A DNA stretch of 64,000 nucleotides from Marchantia polymorpha subsp. ruderalis (GCA_037833965.1 AP031351.1:11234501-11298500), one strand, 5' to 3'. Counted from the stretch's first letter, positions 35,956 through 48,837 are shown. Notes: generated by a model not told the origin, from the sequence alone. Program-made: numbers and translations.

Positions 35956-37400
35956 ACAGAACGGTAACTCAGCTCATCCTAGACTTGTAATTACTGGCCA
36001 ACCAGTACTTGAACAATCTCGGCAATGTTTACTTGGTTAGCGGTAGATAGGTTAGTTTTTTAGGTCGGAGTTTTTATCACTTGAATTCCCTTCTCAACTT
36101 TTGATGTACTGAGTTCGAGAATGAATTTGGTCAATGTGGCGGTTCTCAGCAGGGGCCCAGACATGCAACATCTTGACATTACAGAAGAGACTTATTTAGG
36201 CTTTGAGGCAGAAAGATGTCAGAGAGGGGACGTCGTACAGGCTGTGTAAATGTATAGAGCAGCATTTGTATTGAGAGAGAGATAGAGAGAGAGAGAGAGT
36301 GTCAGAGGGAGAGAGAGTCAGAGATTGAGAGTGAGAGGTCTTCGACAGATTGTTTGGAGCCATTCAGAGTCAAAATTTTGTCTGCTAATTTTTTGTATGG
36401 CTATAAAACTCGTTTTCGATCACATTTCAATCATGTCCCTGAAGGTATTAGCTGTTTGTTGTGTTGTTTATTTTCCCGAACTCAGTCAGAATTTTGAACT
36501 GTTGCCGAGTTCGAAAACTTCGTCTTTTGATGGTACATTGTGAATCCAGGCTTTTGTCTCTTCTGCTGAAGCATAAAGGACTGTAAGAAGTTGAAACTCG
36601 ATGAAGTGTAAGAAGTTTACTTGTAGAGTCGAAAGTATGTAGTATTCATGAATATAGGTTTGATGCTGACTGATTGACTAGATCATCTGTTCCGGATCGA
36701 AAGGGAGCCGAAAGTATGAGGAAGTATCCACTGAGAAAACTTTAATGAGATTCTATATAATGAGCTTCAATATTTAGAGAAGGAGGTCCTGAATAGAAAT
36801 CACATTTGAAACACTTGCAAAGAAGATCGAGTAACTTTTAGATTACAAGTGTAGGATAACACACATTCCTATTGTTCGTTAAACGCACAATAGGAAGCAA
36901 ATAGCCTTAAAGTCTTCGTTGAAGCTGTAAACTATTACCAAAAAGTACGGCAAAATGTGGGAAAAGCTGTTGTCATACATTTGTTACAGTTAACGAAGTT
37001 GTCGCCTCGAATAGAACCTAATTATAGTGTATGAGAGTGAAACAATTTCCACAATAAACACATCTAGACCATGAATAAAAAAAGTCCATTTTCTCGATTT
37101 CACGGCAAGAGGAGGACCGAAAGCAATTCTTGATATATTGTGGCACAACCTCACCTAAACTATGGATATAATCACAGCGATTGGGCGCAGAAACGAAAAA
37201 AAACTTCGTATTTCATTATATCCAATTCTCATGAATGTAACACAACCCATTAAATGAAGATTCATCTCACACTAATAGATGCCTCCAAGCGACCTTCACC
37301 GTGACTCTACTAACATATCTCAAGTTTAAATCTACTTTTTGAAACCCTTCAATTCCTATATGTCAAATTGAATGCCAGCTTCTGATCCAAATTTAGCAGG
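35956..37400. other. 3' flank of the glucanase gene
   Basis: It probably holds the 3' UTR. A GA-rich microsatellite lies at about 36273-36335. A 10-bp-arm inverted repeat is at 36866-36896 (11-base spacer). No gene is recognised. Confidence 0.5.
36273..36335. repeat. GA-rich microsatellite
   Basis: An impure GA run with several TA and TCAGAG interruptions, about 320 bp downstream of the glucanase stop codon. Confidence 0.7.
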
Positions 37401-39540
37401 GCCAATTGATGTGCCTCTTATCGATAATCTGATTGAAAGACACATGTATCGCAATATATCTTGAAATTTGATACAATGCATGAAGGTATAAAATATTTCA
37501 TAATCAACATCAAAAGACGTTCATATATAGTATATGATAGGCATAATTTAAGAATAATTTTGTTGAATACTAAGAAAACTTATCTAAGAAAAAATAATAT
37601 GGATATAATATTTTTCACAATAACACTTTTATCATAAATTAGAATTAATGGTTCCAATTTTGAGAAATATTAGGTAGTATACTTTAAGTCCTCAGACATT
37701 TAGTAGATGTTTATATAAATGATGAGATAAATATATGAAATTTAATTGAAGACATGGATAATAAATTTCATTGAAAAGGCATTAATTTTTACATATGAAA
37801 TGTAATTATCAAAAATTATTAATACAGAAATTTTTTTGTAAATAACATGTCAAATTTAGAAGCTTTAACATGTGTATAATCATACAGAAAATTAATGAAT
37901 TCTGAATTTATTTAAATAAAAAACAATATAATTCTATCAAAAAATTGATAAAGTTTTATGATTGATGTGATCATATGTCTTAGCAGTGTGATTAACATTT
38001 AGTAAGAGAATTTAATTTTTCATGAATCAATAACAAGATGTAATGAGCATTTTGAATAAAATTAAACCTTTTGAACAATTTTTTGTAAGACTTTCATCAT
38101 GAAACCAAAACTTAAATAGATAGCCCTGAACAAGAAATACATGGTTAGTTACCCTGGACTAGTCTAGGTAACACAAGAAACTTCATTGATAATATTCTAG
38201 TTTGCATCGATAAGAGAATAGGTCAGTTATATAATATAGTGTGACATACAAACTAACTTAACTAACAGGGATTAAACTAATCTAAGTTAACTAAGACATG
38301 TATTAACCACTAACAATTTTTCCATTGATTGAATCTGTAACTTTCTATAATCAATGCAATCACATTTGAAAATATTCAAAGGTAATTCTAACATAGATTA
38401 CTCCATAAACTATAGCTAATTAGAACAAAGTACATAGTACAATTTTCATTAGATAATTTTGATAATACAAACTTTGATTGAATTTAATGTCAATGTTGAA
38501 TAGCTCTACCTTCTTGTTGATAATTACATCTCTTATAAAGTGAAACCTAATGTTATTATGCTTCTCTTTGCTATACAACATTCGCATTTCTATAATATGA
38601 CTTAACTATCACAATGAAGATTGACAAATTTTTTTTTCAGTTTCATGTCAATCATAAATACAGTCCATAAAATGCACTCATTAATTGTTGCTATATATTA
38701 ATTTCAATTTTTGATTCATTTATGCATTTTTACAAAGTAGAAATTAAACTAAAAAATGCAAACTATAGATTTTTTCTTATTATAATCTTGTTCATAGTTA
38801 GCATCATTATAGAACAACAAAATTGTTACAATGTCCAATAATACATTAAAAAACCATAGTATTAAAAAAAAAATGAGGTAATTTAAAACTAATTTTAAAT
38901 GCAGTTATTTAAATTTTGATTTTACTTTTTCACCATGAGACAAGAAAAAAATATTGGATTAATTGTAGAAATTGGATCAACAACAAGCATCATCAATCAT
39001 GATGAAATCTCATTTCAAAAATTGATAAAAAATTAATGGCAATAGTTGGAGAAAAAATTAACTAGTACACTAACAATTTCAATCCGCAGCTTGCATTATA
39101 AATTACACTGATTAATCATATCATGCATCAAATTGACTTGATTTAGAATCTTGAGTATAACTTGTTATGAGATGAAAAATGATACTCTTTTGTTTAAAAT
39201 TTTTTCAATACTCAAAATTATAACATTGACATTAGTCATGATTGAATGTCTCACCTTGCATTGAGTTTAAGTCGAGTAGATTACTTAATTGTATTTCATT
39301 GTAAAACAAATTACTTATTTGGATACCATCCTAACACAATTTACTAACAATAATCCATCAAATTTCATTTTACTCGATGAGATCCCAACGACGGCCACGT
39401 CATCCATGTTAATCTATCAATACGATGATGACAATGAGTATGAGTGAGAAAAAATGAGTATTAATTTCTCATCATCGGTCTATGTCGTGGATTTATGAGT
39501 TGAATTTTATTGGGAGCTGACATGAGTCGGAAAGAGTGAC
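37401..39540. other. AT-rich desert with an antisense Copia relic
   Basis: Apart from the Copia fragment at about 38430-38660, this is AT-rich sequence without recognisable genes. Confidence 0.45.
38430..38660 (-). pseudogene. Copia RNase H fragment, antisense
   Basis: On the minus strand a frame reads KEKHNNIRFHFIRDVIINKK followed by VELFNIDIKFNQ. This corresponds to the RTKHIDIRYHFIRD block near the end of plant Copia polyproteins. Just upstream, after a frame change, is FVNLHCDS, matching the CDN/S active-site strand of Copia RNase H. Stops and frameshifts are present. It is a different copy from the antisense tail at 17270-17480. Confidence 0.7.
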
Positions 39541-39580
39541 AAAAATTGTTCAGATTGTTACGCAACAGAGAGTGTGAGAA

Positions 39581-39814
39581 ATGGTGGCCATCGCTGCTAG
39601 AGCTTCAAGCTTGTTGGTCAACGTCGAGGAGCTTCGTGACACTGCATGCAAAAGGAGTACATTGACCAAGGTCAGAGCAAGGAAGCTAAGTACCTTCGGA
39701 GTATTGAAGGCCAAGAATAAGATCATGGCCTTGGAACTCACCGCCAGCATTGAGGAGAAGTTTGCCACCTTGATCATCAGCTGCTTGGTTCGATTGAAAA
39801 CCAACTGTGATTGA
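39581..39814 (+). CDS. Unrecognised 77-codon open frame in a GC island
   Basis: An ATG-started frame of 77 codons (MVAIAARASSLLVNVEEL...) sits in a ~280-bp patch clearly less AT-rich than its surroundings. It is rich in Ala, Leu, Lys and Glu and looks helical or coiled-coil. The antisense strand is also open for 90 codons. I do not recognise it; a transposon gag piece or a captured gene fragment is as likely as a real gene. Confidence 0.2.
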   Translation: MVAIAARASSLLVNVEELRDTACKRSTLTKVRARKLSTFGVLKAKNKIMALELTASIEEKFATLIISCLVRLKTNCD

Positions 39815-39903
39815 AACCACAATTTCAGTCATAAAAGTTGGAAGATAAGAAAAAAGTGGATAACAAGTCAACCTAATCTATTTATTTTTTATAGAACCTG
39901 CAT

Positions 39904-39938
39904 AAACCTTTGATTTGTGCATGACAAATCAAAGGTTT
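39904..39938. repeat. Short palindrome, 15-bp perfect arms
   Basis: Arms 39904-39918 and 39924-39938 are exact reverse complements with a 5-base spacer (GCATG). It lies about 90 bp after the end of the open frame at 39581-39814. Confidence 0.85.
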
Positions 39939-41880
39939 TTTTCAATTTTCATAAAGTTATAAAAATTTCATATATTTTAGTCAAAAAATTAAACCATTGA
40001 TCAATCATCAATAATTGATAAATTGTATAACTTCTCAAGAAGCTAAATATCTTGATTAGGTTTCAAATCATAATCATGTACACATTGTTTTGCAATTGTG
40101 AGTTAAACCATTCAAAAAAAATTATTATGCTTGTTCATATTATCATATTTACAAAACTCCAAATCAAGTAACTATCATGATGTGTCATAGATTTGAATGT
40201 TATGCATGAATCATTTCAAAAGAAAATCTACCAAAATTAATTTACTTACAATTGGTTTTGACCTCTTAAATGTCTAATATTCTATGCTTGTGTTTTTTGA
40301 ATCTAATTTTATCAACAAATATCTTGAAACTCTATTTTTTAGATTTTTATTCAAGTTTTTTTTATCTAACATTTCAATTGAAACAAGATTCTTTCTCATA
40401 TTGAATATGAAGTTAATCAAAATGCAATAACTTTTGATAAACATGTGAAAATAAATATATTAAAAATTTTCCACTTTACAAGTTTAATCATATTTCAAAA
40501 AATTAAAAATGTTTGATAATAAAAAATTGAAAAATACTTCAATATAACAAATATGATTAAAAATACTAATTTCTATACAATTAAAAATTCATACATTGTC
40601 AAATTTTTTTAATAGTTAACATATAGCGAGTTCAATAATTTGATGAACAACATTGGTCAAAAAATATCAGTAGTTTTGATCTTGAACCAACTTCTGCATT
40701 TTTATTGCTCATTTTTGTCATATATCTAACATACTATTGTATCCATCTCCAAAAATTTAATACTATATTGAATATATCTCTAGATTTAAAACTCTTGCAA
40801 TACTTTGTCAATACAATTATTTTGGATGTAAATTTAGTGTTGCATCGGTGAAAAGAATGAAAAACATTACATCATCAATTTTTTAATGATTTATCAATAA
40901 AAAGATTTTACTTCATTACAATTGATTTTTTACCTATCACAATAAAATAATCATGTGACGGAAATTGATAAAATATATGTGACAAGCTTAAAATATAGAA
41001 AATTTTGATCCTATCATTAAATTTTTTTAAATTTAAAAATTAATCAGTGAATTATTAAAAAAATCAACATAATATCTATATCTACATATATATATATGCA
41101 AGTTGGTTTTCACAAAATTCAAAGACTTTTAATTATTTATATCAGCAGAACATTTTCATTCTAATTATTTTATCTCAACTATCATCATCGTGCATTTTCA
41201 AATACCGATGGACAACACAATCTACAATATATAGGCCTGAATAAAACACGTTAGATGATTCGCCAATTTTTTACTCATCTCGTCATGGTTGAAGTTGTGT
41301 TAGAATAGAACTCTATTAAATGAGTGTCCAAATTTGAGATCATGTCATGCAAAAATCATAGCTATCAACTCAAATTACCTCGGCTCATGTTTGTTATTTA
41401 AAAATCTAGACACATTAAGAAAATTACTTAATCTTCAAATGCAAGAAAATAATCTTAACCTCAATGGCTTGCTTTGGCCAAGATGAAAAGCAATATAGTA
41501 GTATAGAGTAATGCATATGAGAGAGTAAGAAAATACATTATATAAAACAACACAAGATACAATTTCAAATGATTGGAAGATTAAGATGACTGCCATGAAG
41601 TGTGAAAGAGCAGGTAATGAGATAGTCAAATATAATGAACGTGTTGACTATTTGCTCTAGGAGAAAGGTAAGCTGAAGTCTATGGATATTAATCTAGTAC
41701 ATTTACAACATTTGTACATGAACCAAATGAATGTTTATAAATTTTGTACTCTGATGTATATCTCTTTTGAGTAACATTTTTGTTGCAAATAGTTGTAACA
41801 TTAGGGTGAAAAGAGAAGCTGAAGCTAAAGTTCAAACAAATTTCATAAATGAAACACATTGTGAAGATGAGAGTCATTTA
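39939..41880. other. AT-rich desert
   Basis: Very AT-rich sequence with only short spurious frames. A TA run lies at about 41087-41097. Nothing else is recognised. Confidence 0.45.
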
Positions 41881-43060
41881 GATTGGTATTCCTCTCCGTT
41901 ATATAGATCTTCCCAACAAATATAAGAACATAAAATTTCACCTTCATCATCCATTTGAGTCCTAGTGGATTGATGATATTAACAAGCACAAAGATTGCTA
42001 ATGTGTTTTCTTCAACTAAAACATGCAATACTTATCTAACAAGCACACGTAATGCTAATATATTGTTGTCAATGAAAATTAATATATGTTAAACTACATC
42101 AATGTGTATGATGATATTGGCATTGATCTTCAAGATATTGGACATAAATTCAAATTATTAAAAAAATAGTATTATATCTCTTGTTACTTATAATCAGTAT
42201 CATGTGTGTTTTTTTATTGTGATTACTGATTTTTGCTCTGATTTTATCTCAGATGATTTTCTTAGCTCATTATGATTGAAGAAGATTAAAATAGATCTAC
42301 ATATGAGCATCTTACATACATTTTTACACAATCTTCTTCATTGATAATTCAATTTAACACATATTGACACTCAAGATGATTTTCAAAAACTAACTTGTAT
42401 TGATGGAACTAGTTTTTACATCAAGATTTTTCAAAATTTGCTTGAAAATCAATCATAGAGATATTCATTTCACTAATTTATTTTTACATAATTTATTTAG
42501 TCTTTTCAAAATAAAATTAGCAATGTCAACCGCCTATTATATTCAAACTGATGATCAAACAGAATGAACTAATATATTTATAGAGTATATGATATGAATA
42601 TTTATATTTAAAAAACAACAAGAATGTGATTTTTTTAATCTTGTGGAATTTGCATATAAAACTTCTGTTAATGCATCCACAAATGTGTTTTTAAATTACT
42701 TCATGTTCACCTCATAAATTTATCAAGTGTAATGAGCTTTCCAAAAAGAGAATAGTTTTTAAACAAAATAGCTGAAGTCAATAATTTTGTGGAACATATT
42801 TACAAAAGTCTCATTCAAGCCAAAAAGAATTTGATAGCTCAAAATTAACTATAATAGCATGCATATGCTCATTACAAAGAATTTATTTTTAGATAGAAAT
42901 ATGATTTGTGTTGATAAATACAATACAAGTTTGAACTTTGGCCACATGAAAAGATAATGTTTTATATTTGATGAACTACAATTGCAAAACGTAGGTCACA
43001 ATCAAAACAATTCATCAATCAACTAACCAACATCACCTACTCTTTAAAACTGATAGTTGA
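41881..43060 (+). pseudogene. Ty3/Gypsy relic with integrase C-terminal region
   Basis: At about 42520-42700 the plus strand reads MSTAYYIQTDDQTE, a stop, then NLVEFAYKTSVNASTN. This is the MSTAYHPQTDGQTER...LVEFAYN block of Ty3/Gypsy integrases. About 60 bp later IAEVNNFVEHIYKSLIQAKK follows, matching the helical segment downstream of the integrase core. Stops and frameshifts are frequent. The left part (about 41915-42060) resembles 14695-14860, so the same family may occur in both deserts. Confidence 0.75.
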
Positions 43061-44700
43061 TTATGAATAATTTAAGAGAAAAAAGATATTTTAAAATAAA
43101 ATATCAGATCATATATATCTCAAAATAAAATATTCGAAACAATAAAAAATATATGTATGATATGAATCAACTTGGTAAAATTCTAGTTAATGTATCTTTG
43201 TTAGTTCAAAAATTTAAACCTATCTATAGCATGAACATTGTGTTCTAAATGGAGTAAGGTTTGTTAACAACTTCAATTATTTAAGATCAAGATTGATGAC
43301 ATTCAAGTTGAAGATAAATCTGCATGACAATGATTTTTTTCAATTGTCATGTCAGCCATTTGTATGCCTGAAAGGTAGAGATTAAGTGTGTTAATTGAGA
43401 ACAACATGTTATTATCCCATATGCTTGTTACGTATATGTGTCAAGTTAGTAGAGATATAACGGTTGATGGAGTTAAGACTCTATTACCTTGTAGTTATTA
43501 GAAAAATTTAGGTAAGGAAGAAGATAATCATTCTAGATATCTTTCATCTTCATATCTGTGATTTATATTTGAATAAATCAAATTTATAATCCATAGTGCT
43601 ACAATTAATTATGAATCTATTAAAATTTTATTATAATTGTCTTAATAATATTGATGAAAATTGATTTTAATGAACTTGAATCTTTGTAACTAAATTCTCA
43701 ATTTTCATCTCTTAAAGTCTTCTATGTTCATATTATTAAATGTAAAAAAAAATTATCTCACATGATTTGATATTTTTTGTGTGTACTTGTATCATATTGA
43801 ATTTTAATTCTTCTACTTCAATCATGATAGTTATTAACGTTTCAGATATATCAAATGATGTATTTTTGTTTTCAAACAATATATTACAAAATAAGTATAA
43901 AAACTGTCCATAACCTCAATATAACAAAAGTTAAAGGTGATCTAAAAGCAACTATATCATATTATCATCACATTAATAACAAAAAATCTTTCCATACTTT
44001 TTTGTGAATAAAATTTTTTAATCTATACATATGTGTTAAATTGAATCAAAGTAGAAAATTTTTATTCTCATTTAAACTAACATTCATTGAAATAAAATTT
44101 TAATTCTTAAAAAAACAAATTTTAAAATAAATTTATACTTTCCACTTCTTAATTAATTCGTACTCAAAACACACAAAAAAAATATTTGCTTTTCAATATT
44201 TTGTGATATTGTGATGTATTGAAGTGTACATTGGTTTGATAACTCTTATTGAATTTACAAAGTATTATTCATCACATAGTTTTTTAGTGGATTTCCTTAT
44301 TCATCTTCTAAACCGTGAATTCTACCATAAAGATTTACAATTTTCACACAATACTGGAATCTTCGGATAATGCTTATAGAAGTGTGATGTTAGGAAAAGC
44401 GGAAATGCATACAATATAAGAATGCTCGTTCAACACGTTTACTTGAGATGTATTGCGACGAGGAAATGTGTCGATAATCTACACGCATGATCGCCTCGTG
44501 AGAAGAGAACGACAACAGCGACGGTCTGCGTTGCCGTTGCCGTTGCCGCCGCTCGATGGAAGATGGACGGGAACAAATCCATTCATGTTTCAACCTTATC
44601 CGCAGACATGTAGAAGGGGGAGGAGAGTCCAGACCAGGCGTAAATACCACCCGGTTCACAGCAAGTAATCCCCGGGGCCGGATACCGGCTGGTGGTGAGA
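43061..44700. other. AT-rich desert turning into a GC-rich promoter region
   Basis: No gene is recognised. Composition switches abruptly at about 44400 from AT-rich to GC-rich, marking the left border of the 44.4-58.4 kb gene island. A long antisense frame at 44390-45145 is a shadow of GC-rich sequence. Confidence 0.45.
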
Positions 44701-44782
44701 GCTGGGACCCACGCCTTGCCCATTGGAATGAGTCGGGCGTCGTTCGATGGCCGCGCTGACGAGGCAAAGTCAAGGCCGAGAG

Positions 44783-44790
44783 TATAAAAG
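44783..44790 (+). promoter_or_regulatory. TATA box of the gene at 44893
   Basis: TATAAAAG lies 103 bp upstream of the start codon in an otherwise GC-rich stretch, at the right distance for a transcription start near 44815. Confidence 0.65.
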
Positions 44791-44846
44791 AGCCGAGCAT
44801 GATCGAATTTGCGGTCGCGACGTCGTGGCGCTTCGAAACTGTCGAA

Positions 44847-44872
44847 CGATTGATTGATCGATTGATTGATCG
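44847..44872 (+). repeat. 12-bp direct repeat in the 5' UTR
   Basis: CGATTGATTGAT is repeated twice in tandem and followed by CG, 21 bp upstream of the start codon at 44893. Confidence 0.8.
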
Positions 44873-44892
44873 CTGGAACGCACGAGGACGCG

Positions 44893-45709
44893 ATGCAGAA
44901 CGGCGAGAAGCCGGGTCGGAGCGATGTGGATCATCTGACGCCCGAGGAATTGGCCATTCACGAGCAGAAATTGAAGGAGTTCCTGGACTCGTCCACGCCC
45001 GTGCGGACTCTGAAGCCCAGTCGCAGCGAGGCTTCGGAGCTGCTGGACGCCAGTGATGCGCTCCCTGCCGAGGTCTCGAAGGCCGAGCTGGAGCGATTCC
45101 AGTCTCTTGAAGCGGAGGATGATGTGAGTGTTTCCCTTGCCTCACCCGCTCCTTTCATGTTTGCTTCTCTGGCCTTCCAGAGTTGCTAGGGAGTGTCGAA
45201 TTTGCTTGACTGTGCGACGTGGACCTCGGTTCGTGCTGAACACCTGTTGTCGGTCGTCCCGCAGAGACTGCATACGGAAGGCGGTGTCGTGAATGATGAC
45301 AGCTATGTGCAAACTGAGTACTACGACGATCTCAACGCCGTGGATAAGAGTTCCCATCATACAGTATTGGAGTGATACCTTCAGCCTCTGCTTCTGTTTT
45401 GCAGTTTGTGCTGTGCGTTTGGAATATTTTGTGTGATGATGAGCTTCGTGATGACACACTTCATATCGCTCGCAGACTGGAACTGGGTTCATAAAATCAG
45501 ATGCTGAGATCCCAGTCTGGCATCTGAAAGAAGATGAAGCTGACCCTGCATTCAAGACCTGCAATGGAACCAACCCCGCAACCAACGAATGGGAACCGTC
45601 ACCTCCAGTGGTGAGCCTAGCTATCTTCTGTCACTTCAGTCCATAGATTCGGAATCCAAACTTACTTTCTCGCACTGAACTGCAGGAATTGTTTCTCTTT
45701 GCTGCTTGA
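44893..45709 (+). CDS. Small plant protein of unknown function, 4 predicted exons
   Basis: Predicted exons 44893-45123, 45265-45363, 45476-45610 and 45686-45709 give 162 residues; all introns are phase 0 with GT-AG ends. The N-terminal half is acidic and helical (LTPEELAIHEQKLKEFLD). The middle has a Tyr/Asp-rich patch and the junction SSHHT|TGTGFIK, and the third exon ends PVWHLKEDEADPAFK then NGTNPATNEWEPSPP. Reading through exon junctions restores a continuous protein, and codon use is GC-rich like the neighbours. The last exon (8 codons including the stop) is the least certain part. The HHTTGTGFI and NPATNxW segments faintly recall the plant MEE59 group (maternal effect embryo arrest 59), but I am not sure; I assign no function. 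No signal peptide or membrane segment is seen. Confidence 0.7.
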
Positions 45710-47325
45710 TCAAGCATACCTCAGGCTGGTTTCTGCACGTTTTACGCATAATCTCCAAGAATTGTTCAGCATTCCATACTATTTCTCATCCCATCGTCAA
45801 ATAACTGTGATCATGAAGGAACGTGTCATGCATATACATTCAACTCTATCTCAAATTTTGGACTTCATCTTCCATTCTTGATGTTTCCAACATGATGACC
45901 TCTGCGGAGTGTTTTTGGAGAAAGTTTGTGGAACAAACAAGGAAGATGTGTATGCATCGTTACAACCAAATTTGGAGTGTTGTTTCAATCAGTTCTCATG
46001 TTTTTCCAAAAAGTTCAGCGGACACCTTCATTCAAAGATGAATGCTGCCACATTACCTTTATTTCCCACGTCTGTTTCTACCTTAAAAATTCTTCTTTGT
46101 GATTTTCTCACTTATGATGTCGAGGTTCAGATATACGAGTCACCCAAGAACACGCTTGTCATTGTCATTCATAGTGAACCCCCTGATTATTAGATTGCAG
46201 TGTTTATGAGAGTTTGCGTCTCAAGAGGCTTAAACATAATGGTGCAGACGAATGCGAATGAGCTCTTTTTTCCTAACTTGGCTTCTCAAACTTCTTATGT
46301 ACGATTTGATGTATTTTCCTTCAGTAAATGTAGTTGCATGTCTAGTTTGCTCGATTTCAGATTTCACATTGCTATTTCGTGAACGGTTGACTCAGTTGCA
46401 TAGTTGTCTTTCGGTAGTAGGCATTTACCTATCCTAAATTAAGATTCATGTAGTTTGTAGGATGTCTATTTTCCTTGTTTAGCGTTTTTTCTCCCCGAAT
46501 TTCCTCGATTGCTTTGTAGAGGCGTTGATCTGCTTCAAACTAGTAAATTATAGAGTATGGACTATCTTATCATTCGATAGCACAACCGGTTTATAAGTCT
46601 ATTCCACATTGTGATGGTTTCCTGGAAATTACAAAGCCTTCAGTTTTCTGCAATTGAAGTCTTCATATAATATACTGTAATTAGGTCACGGATTTGATAC
46701 ACCGTGGGTTTTCTCATCAAGCCGTCACTGGATTCTTCATGCTTTGTGGTTTTGTATGGGTCTTTCGACTTCAATGGTCACACCACAAATCACAGATTTA
46801 AAGGTCACTGATATTCGCTGTTTTGTGATATTTCAGGACATCTCAATCGATTCCAAAGTACACAGGAGTGATCCTTGAGATGGAGCGCATTTGCTTCATC
46901 TCCTCGTTCCCCACCTAGTACGAACAGATATATATGAGAGCTTGTAGGAATGGAAAGTGCGGATTTGATCTTTAACAGTTGAAGGCGGAGAGATTGTTTT
47001 GAACTCTTCTAATGTGGGCTGGAACCTATTTACTTGTGAGATCAAAAAAGTCAAAACGGTTGCAGGCTTCACTGTTATTCGCATCTTTGGATAAAGATGT
47101 CCGGATATCTGAAGATCTTCAATACAGCTAGAGCTATTTTTCTTCGGTCAAACATATTGGAACCTCATCCTCATACAGGTTGGAACATTTGTCGATAGCA
47201 TGACATCGTACAGTCCTCCACTGTTGTTATGTTTGTTTCCATTTCCATTCATTTGTATCTTATTTTAACAAAGGAAGTGAAGAGCTTTTGCAGCAGCGTT
47301 TGTGTACACGACTTTTACTGAATTG

Positions 47326-47371
47326 AATCTCGACCCAGATGTACTGAATTCAGTACACCTGGGTCGAGATT
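47326..47371. repeat. 23-bp-arm palindrome with no spacer
   Basis: Arms 47326-47348 and 47349-47371 are reverse complements with a single mismatch and no spacer at all. Confidence 0.9.
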
Positions 47372-47900
47372 ATATTTGCGTTAACATTGAGGATCGTAAA
47401 GGCCGTTTCAAAATCATGCATCATTACAAGCCTTCCAAGTGATCAAAATTCATAAATTTTCATTACTTCACATTTTTAGCAACTCATAATGTGCTATGCT
47501 ATGGAGATTTTGGTTCACTATTGCGCAAATCAGTCACACGAATGGCAAAATGGTATGTATGATGGGCGAAACAGCATACCAAGATTTCCGAAGAATTTAA
47601 TTAAGGAAGCTTAAATGTAGAAAGTAAAGTTTCCCCGTGAGTTTTCTTTATTTGGAACCCATCATTGGCGCCACTCTTCATCGGATTTGACTCTGGACTT
47701 TGCATCATCACGAGAAATATAAAATGCTCTAGGTTTTTGGCGAATTCAAGATGAATTCAACTCATCATAAATTCACATTCACTGAAAGGCGCCGAGTTGA
47801 AAGATCAAATGTGGAACTTTGCTATGTCAATCCTGCCCCGCGTTTTGAGGAAAAAACTATCGGAATATCTGACGTCCAATATGCGGGAAATGTTTTCTAC

Positions 47901-48083
47901 ATAAACCCTTGATCTATATTACAATTTACAATTTGAATAAACTGAATCTATATTACCACTTACAGCTTGAATAAACTGATACTATATTATCATTTACAAT
48001 GTGAATAAACTGAATCTAGATAACCATTTACAACTTGAAAAAATTGAATCTACATTACCATTTACAATTTGAATAAACTGAAG
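47901..48083. repeat. 34-bp tandem repeat, about 5 copies
   Basis: TGAATAAAC-type cores occur at 47934, 47968, 48002, 48036 and 48070, exactly 34 bp apart. Consensus features are TTGAATAAACTGAATCTA then TATTACCATTTACAA. Copies differ by a few substitutions. The array ends about 750 bp from the transporter stop codon. Confidence 0.9.
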
Positions 48084-48837
48084 GCTCGATGTCTCTGCTT
48101 GGACAGGGAAGAAATTAGGTTAGGCAGTAGAATACGTGAGTATCGACCTCGCTGGGCTATGAAAAATCCCGGATCTAAAAAAAGGTTCTGGGCAAGGCCT
48201 TTTCTTTGCGAACCTGAGATATGCGAGTACATGCTGGCGCTTTACAAGGAAAGAGCAGTTCCCGAAGGACTGCAACATATCCACATAACTGTGTCAGATG
48301 ATGCTCTACGGCTTGAAGAGCCTGGAAAGAATGGCAGTATGCTGTAACTCGTCTAGGCCCGGACCCATTTGTAGCATCCTTGTAGCAGAACAACCTTCGC
48401 ACATGCTCATTGGACGTTCCTACTTCTCTCACGTTTGAGATTTCTCCAACACTGTGAGCAGCCGCTTACGACTGCATTGACAAACTCCTCTGCCTGAGTT
48501 CTGCTCTTGAAAGCGCATGTGATCTTGGCAAACTCGCTAAGCTGGTGCCTCATGAAAGGCTCTTGTATATTCATCATCGGTTCTGAAAGCAGAGGCGTTG
48601 TGAAGAGCCCCGACCGCATGCTAGATTCTGCATGCAACAGAGCATACAAAACGCCCGAACAAGCACTTAGCCTCCATAACCATCAGCTAGCCGGGAGTTT
48701 GCCGATTCTACCATCCCTCGGATGTGCCTACCACGTATCCAGGTCGAGAAGTATGTGAAAAGTAAGACAGCATGAAATATGGAATCATCGGGTGAGATAA
48801 CAGAAAAAGATGAGGGACAAGAGTGAACCTCAGATTG

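Larger units (their letters stand above)
45710..48837. other. Intergenic region between two convergent genes
   Basis: It holds the 3' end of the 44893 gene on the left and the 3' flank of the transporter on the right. Contents seen: the 23-bp palindrome at 47326-47371, the 34-bp tandem array at 47901-48083, and a more GC-rich stretch at 48084-48800. That stretch has short frames on both strands (48069-48347 plus, 48407-48649 minus) that I cannot assign to a family. Confidence 0.5.

Noticed and set aside
44390-45145. 251-codon minus-strand frame
   Set aside because: Arg/Ser-rich low-complexity translation of GC-rich promoter and exon sequence; the plus-strand gene with TATA box and splice sites explains the region better.
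48407-48649. 80-codon minus-strand frame downstream of the transporter
   Set aside because: No family resemblance, no splice link to the transporter whose stop codon is upstream, and the opposite strand is equally open.
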